64,000 nt of DNA from Pseudoalteromonas sp. H71 (GCF_001468485.1 NZ_LODI01000046.1:104431-168430), one strand, 5' to 3'; shown: positions 28,577 to 38,931, counted from the stretch's first letter. Numbers and translations are program-made. The notes: generated by a model not told the origin, from the sequence alone.

Positions 28577-28844
28577 AATAATGTCTCATAATAGTGTAAT
28601 TTTAATACTATAAACTATAGTGTATCTAACTGACCAAAACATATTTACTTTTAATAAGTTAAGATACTTTTTAAATTATTGGTCTAGACTAAATGCTGGC
28701 TTAATTATATTGCAGCAAGACGTGCATTGTGAGACTAATAGGCATGAAAGATCAATCAAATCGATTCATCGGTAAGATAAATTTATTTTGTTGGTCTTTT
28801 TATTTCTATAGCGTATAAACCTCTTTTTTACTAAGGGCACATTT
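28577..28844. other. Intergenic region between divergent zntB and the rimB-like gene
   Basis: 268 bp, AT-rich, expected to hold promoters for both directions. I see no tRNA, no clear hairpin and no convincing open frame here. Confidence 0.6.
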
Positions 28845-29267
28845 ATGACGACAAAAATAACAATAGGTTGGCGTGAGTGGTTAAGTTTACCTGAGCTTGG
28901 TATTGAGCGGATCAAGGCTAAAGTTGACACCGGAGCACGTACTTCATGTATTCATGCTATTAACATTGAAGAATACGAAGTTGATGGCGAAAAGTGGGTT
29001 AAATTTATAGCTCAACCATTACAAGATGACGAAGAGACTCAGATTACTTGTAATGCTAAAGTGAAAAAAATGAAATACGTAACCAGCTCTAGTGGTGAAA
29101 AGCAATTGCGTTATTTTATAGAAACAATATTACACGCGGGTGAACATAGCTGGCCTATTGAAGTCACCCTCACAAGCCGCGCAACCATGAAGTTTAGAAT
29201 GTTGCTAGGTAGAACAGCCATGGAGAATCGTGTCGTTGTTGACACGGCATTATCTCATTTATTATAA
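28845..29267 (+). CDS. rimB: RimB-like ATP-dependent zinc protease
   Basis: 140 residues. A retropepsin-like fold is suggested by KAKVDTGARTSCIHA (Asp-Thr-Gly catalytic motif, about residues 24-38) and RMLLGRTAMENRVVVD at the C-terminal end. This family (formerly DUF785) occurs next to RimK. In Pseudomonas, RimB is reported to cleave glutamate tails that RimK adds to ribosomal protein S6. The name is inferred from family and position. It lies 73 bp upstream of rimK on the same strand. Confidence 0.82.
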   Translation: MTTKITIGWREWLSLPELGIERIKAKVDTGARTSCIHAINIEEYEVDGEKWVKFIAQPLQDDEETQITCNAKVKKMKYVTSSSGEKQLRYFIETILHAGEHSWPIEVTLTSRATMKFRMLLGRTAMENRVVVDTALSHLL

Positions 29268-29340
29268 AAAGTATTGGGCTTATGCTGCAAAAAGCAGCCA
29301 TTAAGCACCAATGCTGTAAAATTTAGTTAAGGTTTTAACT

Positions 29341-30246
29341 ATGAAAATCGGTATTTTATCTCGTAACAGAAAGTTATATTCAACACGTCGCTTAATCGAG
29401 GCTGCAGAGGCTCGTGGGCACGAAGTGAAAGTAATAGACGCACTTCGCTCTTACATGAATATAAACTCTGAACAGCCAGAAATTCACTATCGTGGTGAAA
29501 ATTTAAAAGATTTTGATGCAATTGTGCCGCGTATTGGCGCATCAGTCACCTTTTACGGCTGTGCAGTTTTACGCCAATTTGAAATGATGGGGGTATACCC
29601 AGTAAACGAATCTGTGGCTATTTCTCGTTCGCGCGATAAATTGCGATCATTGCAGTTATTGTCACGCAAGGGCGTAGGCATGCCTGTTACAGGTTTTGCG
29701 AGTAAACCAGATGATGTAAAAGATTTGTTAGAAATGGTTGGTGGTGCACCGGTTGTTATTAAATTACTCGAAGGTACACAAGGGATTGGTGTTGTACTGG
29801 CTGAAACGCGTAAAGCTGCAGAGAGTGTAATTGAAGCATTTATGGGCTTAAAAGCTAACATTATGGTCCAGGAATACATTAAAGAAGCGGGTGGTGCGGA
29901 TATTCGCTGTTTTGTATTAGGTGATAAAGTAATTGCAGCAATGAAACGTCAAGCACAAGAAGGTGAGTTCCGTTCAAACCTTCATCGTGGCGGTAGCGCA
30001 ACATTAGTACGTATTACTCCTGAAGAGCGTAAAACAGCAGTTGCTGCTGCTAAAGCGATGGGATTAAACGTAGCGGGTGTGGATTTACTTCGTTCATCTC
30101 GTGGGCCTTTAGTGATGGAAGTTAACTCATCACCAGGTCTTGAAGGTATTGAAATAGCAACAGGTAAAGATATTGCAGGTATGGTGATTGATTTCATCGA
30201 AAAGAATGCCTCAAGTAAAGGAACCGCAACTCGTGGCAAAGGTTAA
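29341..30246 (+). CDS. rimK: RimK, ribosomal protein S6 glutamate ligase
   Basis: 301 residues, the E. coli length. It is an ATP-grasp enzyme: [18 protein letters not shown] at the N-terminus, [20 protein letters not shown], the ATP-binding loop [14 protein letters not shown], and the metal-binding block [14 protein letters not shown]. It adds glutamate residues to the C-terminus of S6. It overlaps the M14-family gene by 14 bp and follows the RimB-like protease, suggesting an add-and-remove pair. Confidence 0.95.
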   Translation: MKIGILSRNRKLYSTRRLIEAAEARGHEVKVIDALRSYMNINSEQPEIHYRGENLKDFDAIVPRIGASVTFYGCAVLRQFEMMGVYPVNESVAISRSRDKLRSLQLLSRKGVGMPVTGFASKPDDVKDLLEMVGGAPVVIKLLEGTQGIGVVLAETRKAAESVIEAFMGLKANIMVQEYIKEAGGADIRCFVLGDKVIAAMKRQAQEGEFRSNLHRGGSATLVRITPEERKTAVAAAKAMGLNVAGVDLLRSSRGPLVMEVNSSPGLEGIEIATGKDIAGMVIDFIEKNASSKGTATRGKG

Positions 30247-31291
30247 AATTAACCGCCCTTTCACTTTACTAGGTGAAAGTATTGGTGTTGGTGAACGTAA
30301 AACGTTAGCTTTAGAAGCTGCAAAACTTTATACCCACTCACCCCTTAATATTCCTATAGAGGTTGTTAATGGCGTAATGGAAGGCCCTGTACTGATGGTA
30401 TGTGCCGCTATCCATGGCGATGAGCTAAATGGGGTAGAAGTTGTTCGTCAATTACTGGCTAAAATTGATCCAAACCAGTTACGTGGCACGCTTATCGCTG
30501 TGCCAATTGTGAATGTGTTTGGCTTTATTCATAAGTCGCGCTATTTACCTGACCGTCGCGATATGAACCGCAGTTTCCCTGGTTCTGAAAGAGGGTCGCT
30601 AGCGGGTCGTATGGCGTATATGTTTTTCAATCAAGTTGCGGTGCATTGCACGCATATTATTGATTTACATACAGGGGCTATTCACCGAACAAACTTGCCA
30701 CAAATACGTGCAAATTTGGCGGATGAAGCTACTGCGCAGATGGCCAAAGCCTTTGGTACACCGGCGGTGATTGATGCTTCGCTACGCAATGGCTCACTAA
30801 GAAGTGAAGCGGCTAATTTAGGCATACCGGTTATTACTTATGAAGCGGGTGAGGCACTGCGTTTTGACCCAATTGCAATAGCCGCCGGCGTGCAAGGGGT
30901 TGACTATGTAATGCGCCATTTAAAAATGATGCGCGGCAAACGCCCTAAAAAACTACCAGAGCCTGTTATTGCAAGCTCTACAAGCTGGGTACGTGCTGAA
31001 GTAGATGGCATTGTACGTGCTCAAGTGTCGCTGGGTGAGCGCGTAACAAAAGGGCAAATACTTGCTTATATAAGTAGCCCCCTTGGTGACTCTGAACTTG
31101 AGTTACTAGCACCACGAAGTGGTATTGTAATTGGTCAGCAAACTATGCCATTGGTTAATGAAGGTGATGCAGTTTTTCATATTGCTTATTTTGCTCATGC
31201 TAATAGCTTGGTTGAGCAGCAATTAGAAACATTTATTGATGAAATAAATGATTTAGATGAAGAACTAAAAACGGCAGAGTTAAATAACTAA
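30233..31291 (+). CDS. Succinylglutamate desuccinylase/aspartoacylase-family (M14) protein
   Basis: 352 residues from the GTG at 30233 (AAAGGA 10 nt upstream), overlapping rimK by 14 bp; a longer start inside rimK is less likely. Zinc ligands appear as HGDELNG (His and Glu, about residue 62) and DLHTGA (His at about residue 143); a Glu follows in TYEAGE. The C-terminal part (from about residue 260) resembles a lipoyl/biotinyl-like beta domain ([23 protein letters not shown]). The substrate is unknown. The rimK linkage suggests amino-acid amide or peptide hydrolysis. Confidence 0.85.
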   Translation: MAKVKINRPFTLLGESIGVGERKTLALEAAKLYTHSPLNIPIEVVNGVMEGPVLMVCAAIHGDELNGVEVVRQLLAKIDPNQLRGTLIAVPIVNVFGFIHKSRYLPDRRDMNRSFPGSERGSLAGRMAYMFFNQVAVHCTHIIDLHTGAIHRTNLPQIRANLADEATAQMAKAFGTPAVIDASLRNGSLRSEAANLGIPVITYEAGEALRFDPIAIAAGVQGVDYVMRHLKMMRGKRPKKLPEPVIASSTSWVRAEVDGIVRAQVSLGERVTKGQILAYISSPLGDSELELLAPRSGIVIGQQTMPLVNEGDAVFHIAYFAHANSLVEQQLETFIDEINDLDEELKTAELNN

Positions 31292-31307
31292 CCCTTTAGC
31301 AGCCATT

Positions 31308-31342
31308 AAAAAGCCGTTTTAGTTACTAAAACGGCTTTTTTT
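31308..31342. terminator. Bidirectional terminator after the rimK cluster
   Basis: AAAAAGCCGTTTTAG and CTAAAACGGCTTTTT form a 15-bp stem with a 3-nt loop and T-tracts both ways, between convergent genes. Confidence 0.85.
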
Positions 31343-31351
31343 ATGCAAAAT

Positions 31352-31924
31352 TTATGATTTTTTAGGGCCTATAATTCGCTTAATTACCGGCGCTTTTGAT
31401 GGTTTAGGCTCTGCGTTTAAAACGAGTACAGGGCGCGTAACAAATAAGTTATTTGGGTAAATTACGCGGTGCCCATCAATATGTTCAAGTACAACATTCA
31501 TTAAGCCCATCTCGACAATTCTACCTTCAACATGATTTGCGCCGTCAATAATACGTACCCAAAAACCAACACGGCAGTCGTTTTGAATAAACATTAATAA
31601 AAATGCGGTTAGATTGCTCAGTAATGACCATGCTGCAAATAGCGCGACACCTAACATTGCAAAGAGTGACGAGCCCAGAACCAGTAGCCCTCGTAGTTCA
31701 ATACCCCAAAATACTAACACTAAACATAACATGACAAAGGCGAGAATAATTTTAAGTAGTAACTCTGCGCGGTATTTACGATGTAAATCTACTTTACCTT
31801 TAATGGCTTGCTCAAGTAACTTTTTAGTTAGCTTTAATAGCACTGGAAAAAGTAACAAGGCAATAACGGTCACGATGAGTTTATATTGATCGGTGAGTAA
31901 TTCTAAAACATCTAAAAATTCCAA
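31352..31924 (-). CDS. Small MscS-domain membrane protein
   Basis: 190 residues. Two or three hydrophobic segments (about residues 15-33, 55-75 and 77-110) lead into a short MscS-like domain with GVALFAAWSLLSNLTAF and RVGFWVRIIDG, then GHRVIYPNNLFVTRP. The family's C-terminal portal domain is missing, so it is a short-form mechanosensitive-channel relative. Channel function is inferred only. It is unlike the longer MscS at 49930. Confidence 0.75.
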   Translation of the reverse strand: MEFLDVLELLTDQYKLIVTVIALLLFPVLLKLTKKLLEQAIKGKVDLHRKYRAELLLKIILAFVMLCLVLVFWGIELRGLLVLGSSLFAMLGVALFAAWSLLSNLTAFLLMFIQNDCRVGFWVRIIDGANHVEGRIVEMGLMNVVLEHIDGHRVIYPNNLFVTRPVLVLNAEPKPSKAPVIKRIIGPKKS

Positions 31925-32044
31925 AATAGCGCCTTTTACAGTTATGTGGTAGTTAAAAGTAGTAAATAAAGCAACACGTTAGGTTGAATTTCAACTAGCT
32001 TAAAGGCCTTAGTTTAGCGTGTTATTTTGGCGCTAAGTAGCAAT

Positions 32045-33754
32045 TTAAAAAGATTTTTTTACACTGACAAGCCACTGCACAGAGTCGACATCATCAGCGC
32101 TATCTATGGGAGCGGCTATATCAAGATGGATCATAGTGCCTGCATTTGCTCTACTCGGCGCTAGGCGCAAACCAACGCCCACATTTTTGAGTACATGATT
32201 ATTTTCGCCATTTGTTTGGTTATTAAACCATGCTCTACCAATATCTATAAAGCCCGCGCCACCTACTTTGAATAGTTGTAGTAAATCGTACTCCCAGTAG
32301 TAGCGTTTTTCTAGGCTCACTAAAAAGCTACGGTCGCCATGTTGGTAATCCATAGGGTAGCCACGCAGGCCTGTTTCGCCACCTAAGGTAAGCTGTTGGT
32401 CGGCAGTTAGGTTTTTTGTGTATTGCACGCGGCCTTTTACATACCAAGATTGATCAACACTTGTATTTAGATAATATTGTACTTGCGATGTCGCTTTAAA
32501 GTTTTCGAGTTGCTTTTGTTCTTCGTTCCAAAATCCCTCTAAATCCGTGCTAAAACGCCAAAGCGTATTATCGCCAGAAAAATGCGCTGTTTTCACATTA
32601 AGCGAATAAACAAGGCGGCTATCATCGTTACTCAACGATTCATCTGAATAACCCAGCAGTGCTTTTGCATTCCAACCTAGGTTTAAATCTTCAGTGCGAT
32701 AAATGCTGTCAAAATTACGCACCTTAATAAAATTATCCTCAAACCAATGACCACTAATATAGGGATAACTGTAGCTTCTATCTTTAGCTAAAGGCTCAAA
32801 TGTGGTTTGAATAGCAGTAAATGTATGCTGCTCATCTACATAACCTAAGCTAATTCGCTGAGTCCAGCTATTACTGAGTGCCTTAGAGTGGCCGATAAAA
32901 ATGCGATTTAGATCAGTTGTTTGATCAAACTCACTGATCTCTTTACCACGTCGGTATAGTGATTCTTCTCGTTGTTCTGAATAGCTTAAAATACCGTAAC
33001 TGTAAGGTGTATCTATGGCATAAAATGGATAAGTAAGCTCAAGTAAATGACGCTTACCATCGCTGTTATCTGCATACTCTATGCGACCACGGTAGCGGCT
33101 AGAAAAAATATTAGGATCGTCGTAAACAAATAAGTAACCACTGCGGTCGCTGTCGGTTGTGCGAGAAAAAGACAATCTTTTTCCCCAGCCAAACAAGTTT
33201 GATTCTCTAAAACCAATACTCGATTTATTTTCTCCACCGCTGCGGCTAAAGTTTATTTCTGGCAAGAGCGTCCATAAATCACGGGTAATTACTTTAACAT
33301 CTATATCGCCATCACAGTTTTCTGTTGCGCTAATTTGTGCGTCGTAAAGGTAGTTTTCTTTTCGCAGCAGGCGCTCCGATTCAGAAAGTTTTTTAGCATC
33401 GTAAAGGTCGCCAGAGTTAAAAAGCAGTAGGTTTTTGATTACTTCAGGTTCGGTTTGAATGTGCGCGCGGTTAGCAAATCTAAACAGTGCGTTATTTTCT
33501 TCTTCCAGCGCAGTATTAAATACATTGAGTTGTTCTAGCGTAATAGTGGCTATTCTAGCATTTGGTTTTGTAGCAACCAGTAGCGTTTCATCGCTGAGTT
33601 GGCGACGTAATTTTTCTTCACTCAAATGTATTGATGATTCAAGCGGGCAGGTACCTGTGTTTGTAGGAAATGGCTCTGCATAAGCATTAGACATTAATAG
33701 ACACAGAACAATAACCCCAACACAACAGGGTGAAAACCACGTATTACTGATCAT
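32045..33754 (-). CDS. Omp85-family (BamA/TamA-like) outer membrane protein
   Basis: 569 residues with a signal peptide (cleavage after AYA, about residue 27). A single POTRA-like domain is seen around residues 95-165 (RFANRAHIQTEPEVI, LLLFNSGDLYDAKKL). The rest is a 16-strand-type barrel with the Omp85 loop-6 motif GGETGLRGYP and a terminal VKKSF ending in aromatic Phe. It lacks the five POTRAs of BamA, so it is not the main insertase. It may be a one-POTRA surface-antigen relative; its role is unknown. It is monocistronic. Confidence 0.82.
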   Translation of the reverse strand: MISNTWFSPCCVGVIVLCLLMSNAYAEPFPTNTGTCPLESSIHLSEEKLRRQLSDETLLVATKPNARIATITLEQLNVFNTALEEENNALFRFANRAHIQTEPEVIKNLLLFNSGDLYDAKKLSESERLLRKENYLYDAQISATENCDGDIDVKVITRDLWTLLPEINFSRSGGENKSSIGFRESNLFGWGKRLSFSRTTDSDRSGYLFVYDDPNIFSSRYRGRIEYADNSDGKRHLLELTYPFYAIDTPYSYGILSYSEQREESLYRRGKEISEFDQTTDLNRIFIGHSKALSNSWTQRISLGYVDEQHTFTAIQTTFEPLAKDRSYSYPYISGHWFEDNFIKVRNFDSIYRTEDLNLGWNAKALLGYSDESLSNDDSRLVYSLNVKTAHFSGDNTLWRFSTDLEGFWNEEQKQLENFKATSQVQYYLNTSVDQSWYVKGRVQYTKNLTADQQLTLGGETGLRGYPMDYQHGDRSFLVSLEKRYYWEYDLLQLFKVGGAGFIDIGRAWFNNQTNGENNHVLKNVGVGLRLAPSRANAGTMIHLDIAAPIDSADDVDSVQWLVSVKKSF

Positions 33755-33951
33755 TTAACCCCTTATTTACTGCGTAGTAAACTACACCCGTAATATTAGC
33801 TTACATCATTGTTATTTAAATGTAAGTAAAAAGCATAGGGGTTAAAAATAATTAATTTAGTTTATTAAAAACTATTTGTTTAAAAGAGCCGTTTAGGTGT
33901 TAACTATTGCCCGATTATAAAAACAGTTTATTCATCCATCGCTAAATCGGG

Positions 33952-34236
33952 TTAATTTAAATAAAAAGCCAACGCGGCTAATAAATGTTCTGCTTCAGGC
34001 CCTTCGCCGTTAATCCAAATACTTTGACTGTAATGCTCGTAATTTAAATTAAATGTTTGTTGGCTATAAGAAAAGCGCACCTGATGCCTATCGGCTCCCG
34101 CCGAATACTCGCTAATAGCGATATCGTCCGAATGTAGGAATAATGTACTCCACAGCTCAAAGTCTTCATCGTGAGGTGGCTCTGTCGGGGTAATGATGAT
34201 GCATTGATGTGTTTGGTCGTAATCTATTTTGCTCAT
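33952..34236 (-). CDS. DUF3630-like small protein downstream of recQ
   Basis: 94 residues, acidic, no signal peptide. It has DRHQVRFSYSQQTFNLNYEHYSQSIW near the C-terminal half, a pattern I associate with DUF3630 proteins, which often follow recQ in Alteromonadales and Vibrionales. The function is unknown. It starts 7 bp after the recQ stop and is surely co-transcribed with it. Confidence 0.65.
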   Translation of the reverse strand: MSKIDYDQTHQCIIITPTEPPHDEDFELWSTLFLHSDDIAISEYSAGADRHQVRFSYSQQTFNLNYEHYSQSIWINGEGPEAEHLLAALAFYLN

Positions 34237-34243
34237 ATTATGC

Positions 34244-36067
34244 TTATTGTGTGGCTAAGTAGTTGCGAATTGCTGTTAAAAAAGCACCGCCATATTTATT
34301 TAATTTGGTAAAACCAACCCCCGACACTTTTAAAAATTCACTGTCGTTAGTAGGCATGAGCTGCGCCATTTCGGCTAACGTTTTATCGTTAAATACCACA
34401 TACGGTGGCACATCGTCGGCATCGGCTAGCTCTTTGCGTAATGAACGCAAGCGAGCGAATAGTTTTTTATCGTAATTAAATTGCGCGAGCTTATCTTGGT
34501 ATACGTGTTTTGCTTGTAATCGAGGCTCAGCTAATTGCAGTGCATATTCGCTTTTTAATATAGCGCGGGCGGCTTCGGTTAATCGCAACGAAGCGCCTTG
34601 CGTTATATCTTGGCTTAGTAACCCTTGGTGAATGAGTTGGCGTAAAATACTCAGCCAAAACTCACTACTTCTGTCTTTACCAATACCATAGGTGCTCAAC
34701 TGGTGATGATTGTTATCGCGAATACGACTCGTGTTGGCACCGCGTAATAGTTCTACAATGTACCCTAAACCAAATCGCTGCTCAGCTCTGTATACACACG
34801 AAAGTGCTTGCTGGGCAACAAGCGTTCCGTCAAAGCTTTTAGGTGGATTTAAGCAAATATCGCAGTTACCACATTGTTCTCGTTGGTATTCACTAAAGTA
34901 GTTAAGCAGTATCTGACGACGACACGTTTGCGCCTCAGCAAAGCTTGCCATAGCATTAAAGCGTTGCTCTTCTACTCTTCGACGTTGTTCATCGTCAATG
35001 TCTTCAAAAAATCGCCTTACACGGCCTATATCGGCAGGATCAAAGTACATGATTGCTTCTGCGGCTAAGCCGTCGCGTCCTGCTCTGCCTGTTTCTTGAT
35101 AGTACGCTTCTATGCTTTTAGGTATGTCGTAATGCAGTACAAAGCGTACATTGGGTTTGTTTATACCCATACCAAAAGCCACAGTAGCAACGACTATTTG
35201 GATATCATCACGGGCAAACCCTGTTTGCACAAACTGGCGTTGTTCATTACTCATACCTGCATGGTAAGCGGCTGCATTAAGGCCTGCATCGGCCAGCTTT
35301 TCTGCTATGTCGTCAACACGCTTTCGACTAGTGCAATAAATAATGCCACTTTGGTTTTTTTGTTCTTTTAGGTAGCGCAACAGTTGCACCATAGGTTTAA
35401 ATTTTTCTTCTATGGTGTAACGAATATTAGGTCTGTCGAAACTGCCAGTGTGAATGTAAGGCTGCTGAAGTTTTAACTGTTCAACAATATCAAAGCGTGT
35501 GGCTTTATCTGCGGTGGCGGTCAGGGCCATCATAGGCACGTGAGCAAAACGCTGCTTAAGTTCGTTTAAGCGAAAATAATGCGGCCTAAAATCATGCCCC
35601 CAATGCGACACACAATGCGCTTCGTCAATGGCAAATAAGCTTATTTTTAAATGCGATAATCGCTCTAAAAAGTCACGTTGTAATACTTTCTCTGGGGCTA
35701 CATATAATAGTTTAATAAGCCCTTGGTGAAGTTGCTGATAAACTGACTGCTGTTCTTCGCGTGCTAGGCTGTTATTCACATAAGCCGCTTTTACACCTAA
35801 AGCTTGAAGCTGCGCAACTTGATCTTGCATAAGTGAAATAAGTGGTGAGATAACAATAGTAACCCCTTCAAGAACTAATGCCGGAATTTGATAACACACA
35901 GATTTTCCGCCACCAGTGGGTAGCAAAACAAGTGTGTCCTGACCATTTAAAGCGGCATCAATAACGGCTTTTTGGCCATCTCGAAATTCGCTGTAACCAA
36001 ACACTTGTTTGAGGACAGTCTCGGGTTTTCGCACTAACGTGCTTGAAGGAAGCGTAGATGTATTCAT
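34244..36067 (-). CDS. recQ: RecQ, ATP-dependent DNA helicase
   Basis: 607 residues. Superfamily 2 motifs are present: LLPTGGGKSVCYQIP (Walker A), the DEAH box in FAIDEAHCVSHWGHDFRP, and QETGRAGRDG (motif VI). The RQC zinc site is CRRQILLNYFSE...CGNCDIC, followed by the winged helix. A C-terminal HRDC domain spans about residues 530-607. It unwinds DNA in recombination and fork repair. Divergent from yigI by 107 bp, resembling the E. coli recQ/yigI/rarD area. Confidence 0.97.
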   Translation of the reverse strand: MNTSTLPSSTLVRKPETVLKQVFGYSEFRDGQKAVIDAALNGQDTLVLLPTGGGKSVCYQIPALVLEGVTIVISPLISLMQDQVAQLQALGVKAAYVNNSLAREEQQSVYQQLHQGLIKLLYVAPEKVLQRDFLERLSHLKISLFAIDEAHCVSHWGHDFRPHYFRLNELKQRFAHVPMMALTATADKATRFDIVEQLKLQQPYIHTGSFDRPNIRYTIEEKFKPMVQLLRYLKEQKNQSGIIYCTSRKRVDDIAEKLADAGLNAAAYHAGMSNEQRQFVQTGFARDDIQIVVATVAFGMGINKPNVRFVLHYDIPKSIEAYYQETGRAGRDGLAAEAIMYFDPADIGRVRRFFEDIDDEQRRRVEEQRFNAMASFAEAQTCRRQILLNYFSEYQREQCGNCDICLNPPKSFDGTLVAQQALSCVYRAEQRFGLGYIVELLRGANTSRIRDNNHHQLSTYGIGKDRSSEFWLSILRQLIHQGLLSQDITQGASLRLTEAARAILKSEYALQLAEPRLQAKHVYQDKLAQFNYDKKLFARLRSLRKELADADDVPPYVVFNDKTLAEMAQLMPTNDSEFLKVSGVGFTKLNKYGGAFLTAIRNYLATQ

Positions 36068-36174
36068 TGGCGAGTATTTTAGTGTTTTTTTTATAAGATG
36101 TCTTTAGCTTTACGCTCGTAGTTTTACACAAGGTATGTTTTACTCGTTTTACCTATTAATTTCAGAGAATAATA

Positions 36175-36630
36175 ATGAATAAAGAAATGTTAATTGAACA
36201 AGTGGGTGCGCTATTTGTAAATGGCATGCCGTTTAATCAATTTTTAAATATATCGGTAGAATCACTTAGCCCAGAACAAGCTAAAATTACATTTCCCTGG
36301 CAGGATGTTTTTATAGGTAACCCAGCTCAAAAAATTCTTCATGGTGGGATTATTTCAGCCGTACTTGATAACGTAGGCGGCATGCTTGCAGCGGCCAGTG
36401 TGATAGACAAGCTAACCGATTTAGAGATGAACAGTGTGCAAAAAAAATTAGCAACACTTGGCACTATTGATTTACGCACTGATTATTTGCGCCCAGGAAA
36501 AGGGGATGTGTTTACCGCCAGTGCCACGCTTATTCGTTCAGGTAATAAAGTGTGCGTGTGCAGAATGGAATTACATAACGAGCAATCAGTGCAAATAGCT
36601 TTTGGAACAGGCACGTATTTAGTTGGATAA
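36175..36630 (+). CDS. yigI: YigI, hotdog-fold thioesterase
   Basis: 151 residues of PaaI-type hotdog fold. The central helix motif is ILHGGIISAVLDNVGGMLA, and the last strands hold LRTDYLRPGKG. It likely hydrolyses acyl-CoA thioesters; the E. coli relative YigI acts on medium- and long-chain acyl-CoA. Its place between recQ and rarD matches E. coli. Confidence 0.85.
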   Translation: MNKEMLIEQVGALFVNGMPFNQFLNISVESLSPEQAKITFPWQDVFIGNPAQKILHGGIISAVLDNVGGMLAAASVIDKLTDLEMNSVQKKLATLGTIDLRTDYLRPGKGDVFTASATLIRSGNKVCVCRMELHNEQSVQIAFGTGTYLVG

Positions 36631-36681
36631 AACCTGTTAGGCGAGTAAACTGGCGACCTTTTAAATCACTAAGTGTTTACT

Positions 36682-37602
36682 ATGCCAATTGTTACCGAGC
36701 AGCGTAAAGGCGCAATTTTTGCTTGTCTTGCTTTTGTTATGTGGGGTCTTGCCCCCATTTATTTCAAGTTAATCCAACATGTGACCGCATTTGAAATCTT
36801 AATGCATCGTGTGGTGTGGTCAGTCGTATTTTTAATTTTAGTGGTGAGTGTTTTAAAGTACTGGCATAAAATTAAGCACATTATAATACAGCCTAAGCTG
36901 ATGCTAATGTTAGTTATTACCTCTGGCTTACTTGGTTTTAACTGGGGTTTATTTATATGGGCGATTAACAATAACCATATGCTTGATGCAAGTTTAGGTT
37001 ATTACATAAATCCGCTTTTAAATGTTTTGTTAGGCATGCTTTTTTTAGGTGAGCGCCTCCGAAAATTTCAAGGGGTTGCTGTTGGGTTGGCATTCTCTGG
37101 GGTGATACTTCAATTAGTAAGCTTTGGCTCGTTTCCTGTGGTGGCATTTTCACTTGCTATATCGTTTGCACTGTATGGCCTATTACGAAAAAAGCTGCCT
37201 GTTGAGGCGTTACCCGGTATATTACTCGAGGCATTAATATTATTGCCAGTAGCACTGGTTTACTGGTGGATGATGACACCTTCTGCTACATCAAGTTTGC
37301 CTAATAACGATTGGCTTACCAACTTATTACTTATAAGCGCAGGCATTGTTACCACACTACCGCTGCTTTGCTTTACAGGGGCGGCTAAACGCCTGCAATA
37401 TACAACCCTTGGCTTTTTCCAATACATTGGGCCTAGTTTAATGTTTATACTTGCTGTGGTGTTTTACGATGAGGTATTTGATACAGAAAGGCTTATTACC
37501 TTTGCGTGTATTTGGAGTGCACTGGCTATTTTTAGTTGGGATTCTTACCATCAATCACGTAAGCGTAAAAAAGCGGCCATTACAGCCGCCGAAATTGCTT
37601 AA
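36682..37602 (+). CDS. rarD: RarD, EamA-family permease
   Basis: 306 residues from the ATG at 36682; an in-frame GTG lies three codons before. About ten membrane helices form two EamA halves. N-terminal GAIFACLAFVMWGLAPIYFK and the N-helix FEILMHRVVWS are typical of RarD. The family is named after chloramphenicol-sensitivity studies, and its substrate is not established. It follows yigI after 51 bp and probably shares its promoter. Confidence 0.9.
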   Translation: MPIVTEQRKGAIFACLAFVMWGLAPIYFKLIQHVTAFEILMHRVVWSVVFLILVVSVLKYWHKIKHIIIQPKLMLMLVITSGLLGFNWGLFIWAINNNHMLDASLGYYINPLLNVLLGMLFLGERLRKFQGVAVGLAFSGVILQLVSFGSFPVVAFSLAISFALYGLLRKKLPVEALPGILLEALILLPVALVYWWMMTPSATSSLPNNDWLTNLLLISAGIVTTLPLLCFTGAAKRLQYTTLGFFQYIGPSLMFILAVVFYDEVFDTERLITFACIWSALAIFSWDSYHQSRKRKKAAITAAEIA

Positions 37603-37610
37603 ATTTTAGT

Positions 37611-38846
37611 TTAACTGACTACCTTATTTCGGCCGGATTCTTTCGCCTCGTAAAGTTTTTGGTCGGCCTGTTTTAATAACGTATCCATTTGATAAATAGG
37701 CCCTGTAGAAAAGCCTATTGAAATAGTCAGTTTTATTTTGTCTTTACTAAATTCTTGGCTGTTATTCTCTACAAAATACCTAAACCCTTCGAGTCGATTA
37801 AGCGCTTCTTGCGGGGTTTCATCTGCAAAATAAACAGCAAATTCTTCGCCACCTAAACGCGCAACTAAATATTTTTCAAAGTATTTTTTAAGGCAGATAG
37901 CCAGCCCTTTTAAAACCTGGTCGCCTGCATCATGGCCATAAGTGTCGTTAATAGATTTAAAGTGATCTATATCAATCATGGCCAGCGCGCCGTTTACCTT
38001 TTTGAGACTGAGCTCTTTAAGAGAGTTATTTGCTTGCTCAAAGAAATAACGACGATTAGGGAGGTCAGTTAGGTAATCTGTGTTGGCTTGGCGTTTTATT
38101 GTCGCTATTTGTTCAAGCATGCCAACGTTTTGGCTTAGCCTGCAATAAAACTCTTCGTTATTAAACGGTTTATGCAGGTAATCGTTTGCACCATTTTTTA
38201 GGAATAAGCTTGATAGCTCAGATGAATCAGCGCCAGAAATACCAATAATTGCCTTTTCATCGTTACTGTAAATTCTGCGAATTTCGCTACACAACTCATC
38301 GCCGTTCATATTGGGCATTTCGTTGTCGGTAATGATCACTGAGATATCGGGTGAGTTAGCAAGAACTTCTAGTGCTTTTTTTCCATCTTCAGCTTCAGAT
38401 ACTTGATATTTGTGACGTAACAATAAGCTCACAACATAGTGGCGGGTAGATATAGAGTCATCAACAACTAGTACTTTTACATTTTCATTGCGAGGTAAAC
38501 GTTTTAACTGTTTTTCAAGATATTGATAGGCCTGTTTATTTTCTTTTATTATATAGTCAATAATAGGGTACTTTTCTACCATGTTACGCGTTTTTTTATC
38601 TATATTTCCCGTCATAACAATGGTAGGAATTTCAGCGTCAACGGTGCAGGTAATCGCTTCACCCATTGGTGCGTCAGGCAAAATAAAATCAACAACCGCA
38701 CAAAAATAATCGTTTTGACTAATCAATACTTTTGTTTGTGCTAACGTTTCTGCTACATCTACCTCGTAGCCTACCTTTAGCGCTATGTGTTTTTGCACAA
38801 GCGCTATAGCAGGTGTATCTTCAACTATTAATATCTTTCGCTTCAC
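37611..38846 (-). CDS. Response regulator with two receiver domains and a GGDEF diguanylate cyclase
   Basis: 411 residues. The first receiver (about residues 1-115) has IVEDT and VVDFILPD; the second (about 125-240) has VVDDS, ITDNEMPNMNG and the late HKPF lysine. The GGDEF domain (about 250-411) carries the active motif GGEEF, so it should make cyclic di-GMP. The RxxD inhibitory site is not seen five residues before the motif, where KYLV stands, so product inhibition may be lost. No sensor kinase is adjacent. Confidence 0.92.
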   Translation of the reverse strand: MKRKILIVEDTPAIALVQKHIALKVGYEVDVAETLAQTKVLISQNDYFCAVVDFILPDAPMGEAITCTVDAEIPTIVMTGNIDKKTRNMVEKYPIIDYIIKENKQAYQYLEKQLKRLPRNENVKVLVVDDSISTRHYVVSLLLRHKYQVSEAEDGKKALEVLANSPDISVIITDNEMPNMNGDELCSEIRRIYSNDEKAIIGISGADSSELSSLFLKNGANDYLHKPFNNEEFYCRLSQNVGMLEQIATIKRQANTDYLTDLPNRRYFFEQANNSLKELSLKKVNGALAMIDIDHFKSINDTYGHDAGDQVLKGLAICLKKYFEKYLVARLGGEEFAVYFADETPQEALNRLEGFRYFVENNSQEFSKDKIKLTISIGFSTGPIYQMDTLLKQADQKLYEAKESGRNKVVS

Positions 38847-38931
38847 GGAACACCTAAATCATATTATGCAAAAATGCTGCTTAATACATGTTGTAACCGT
38901 AAAAGCGCCAAAAAGCAAATTGGTTACGTGT

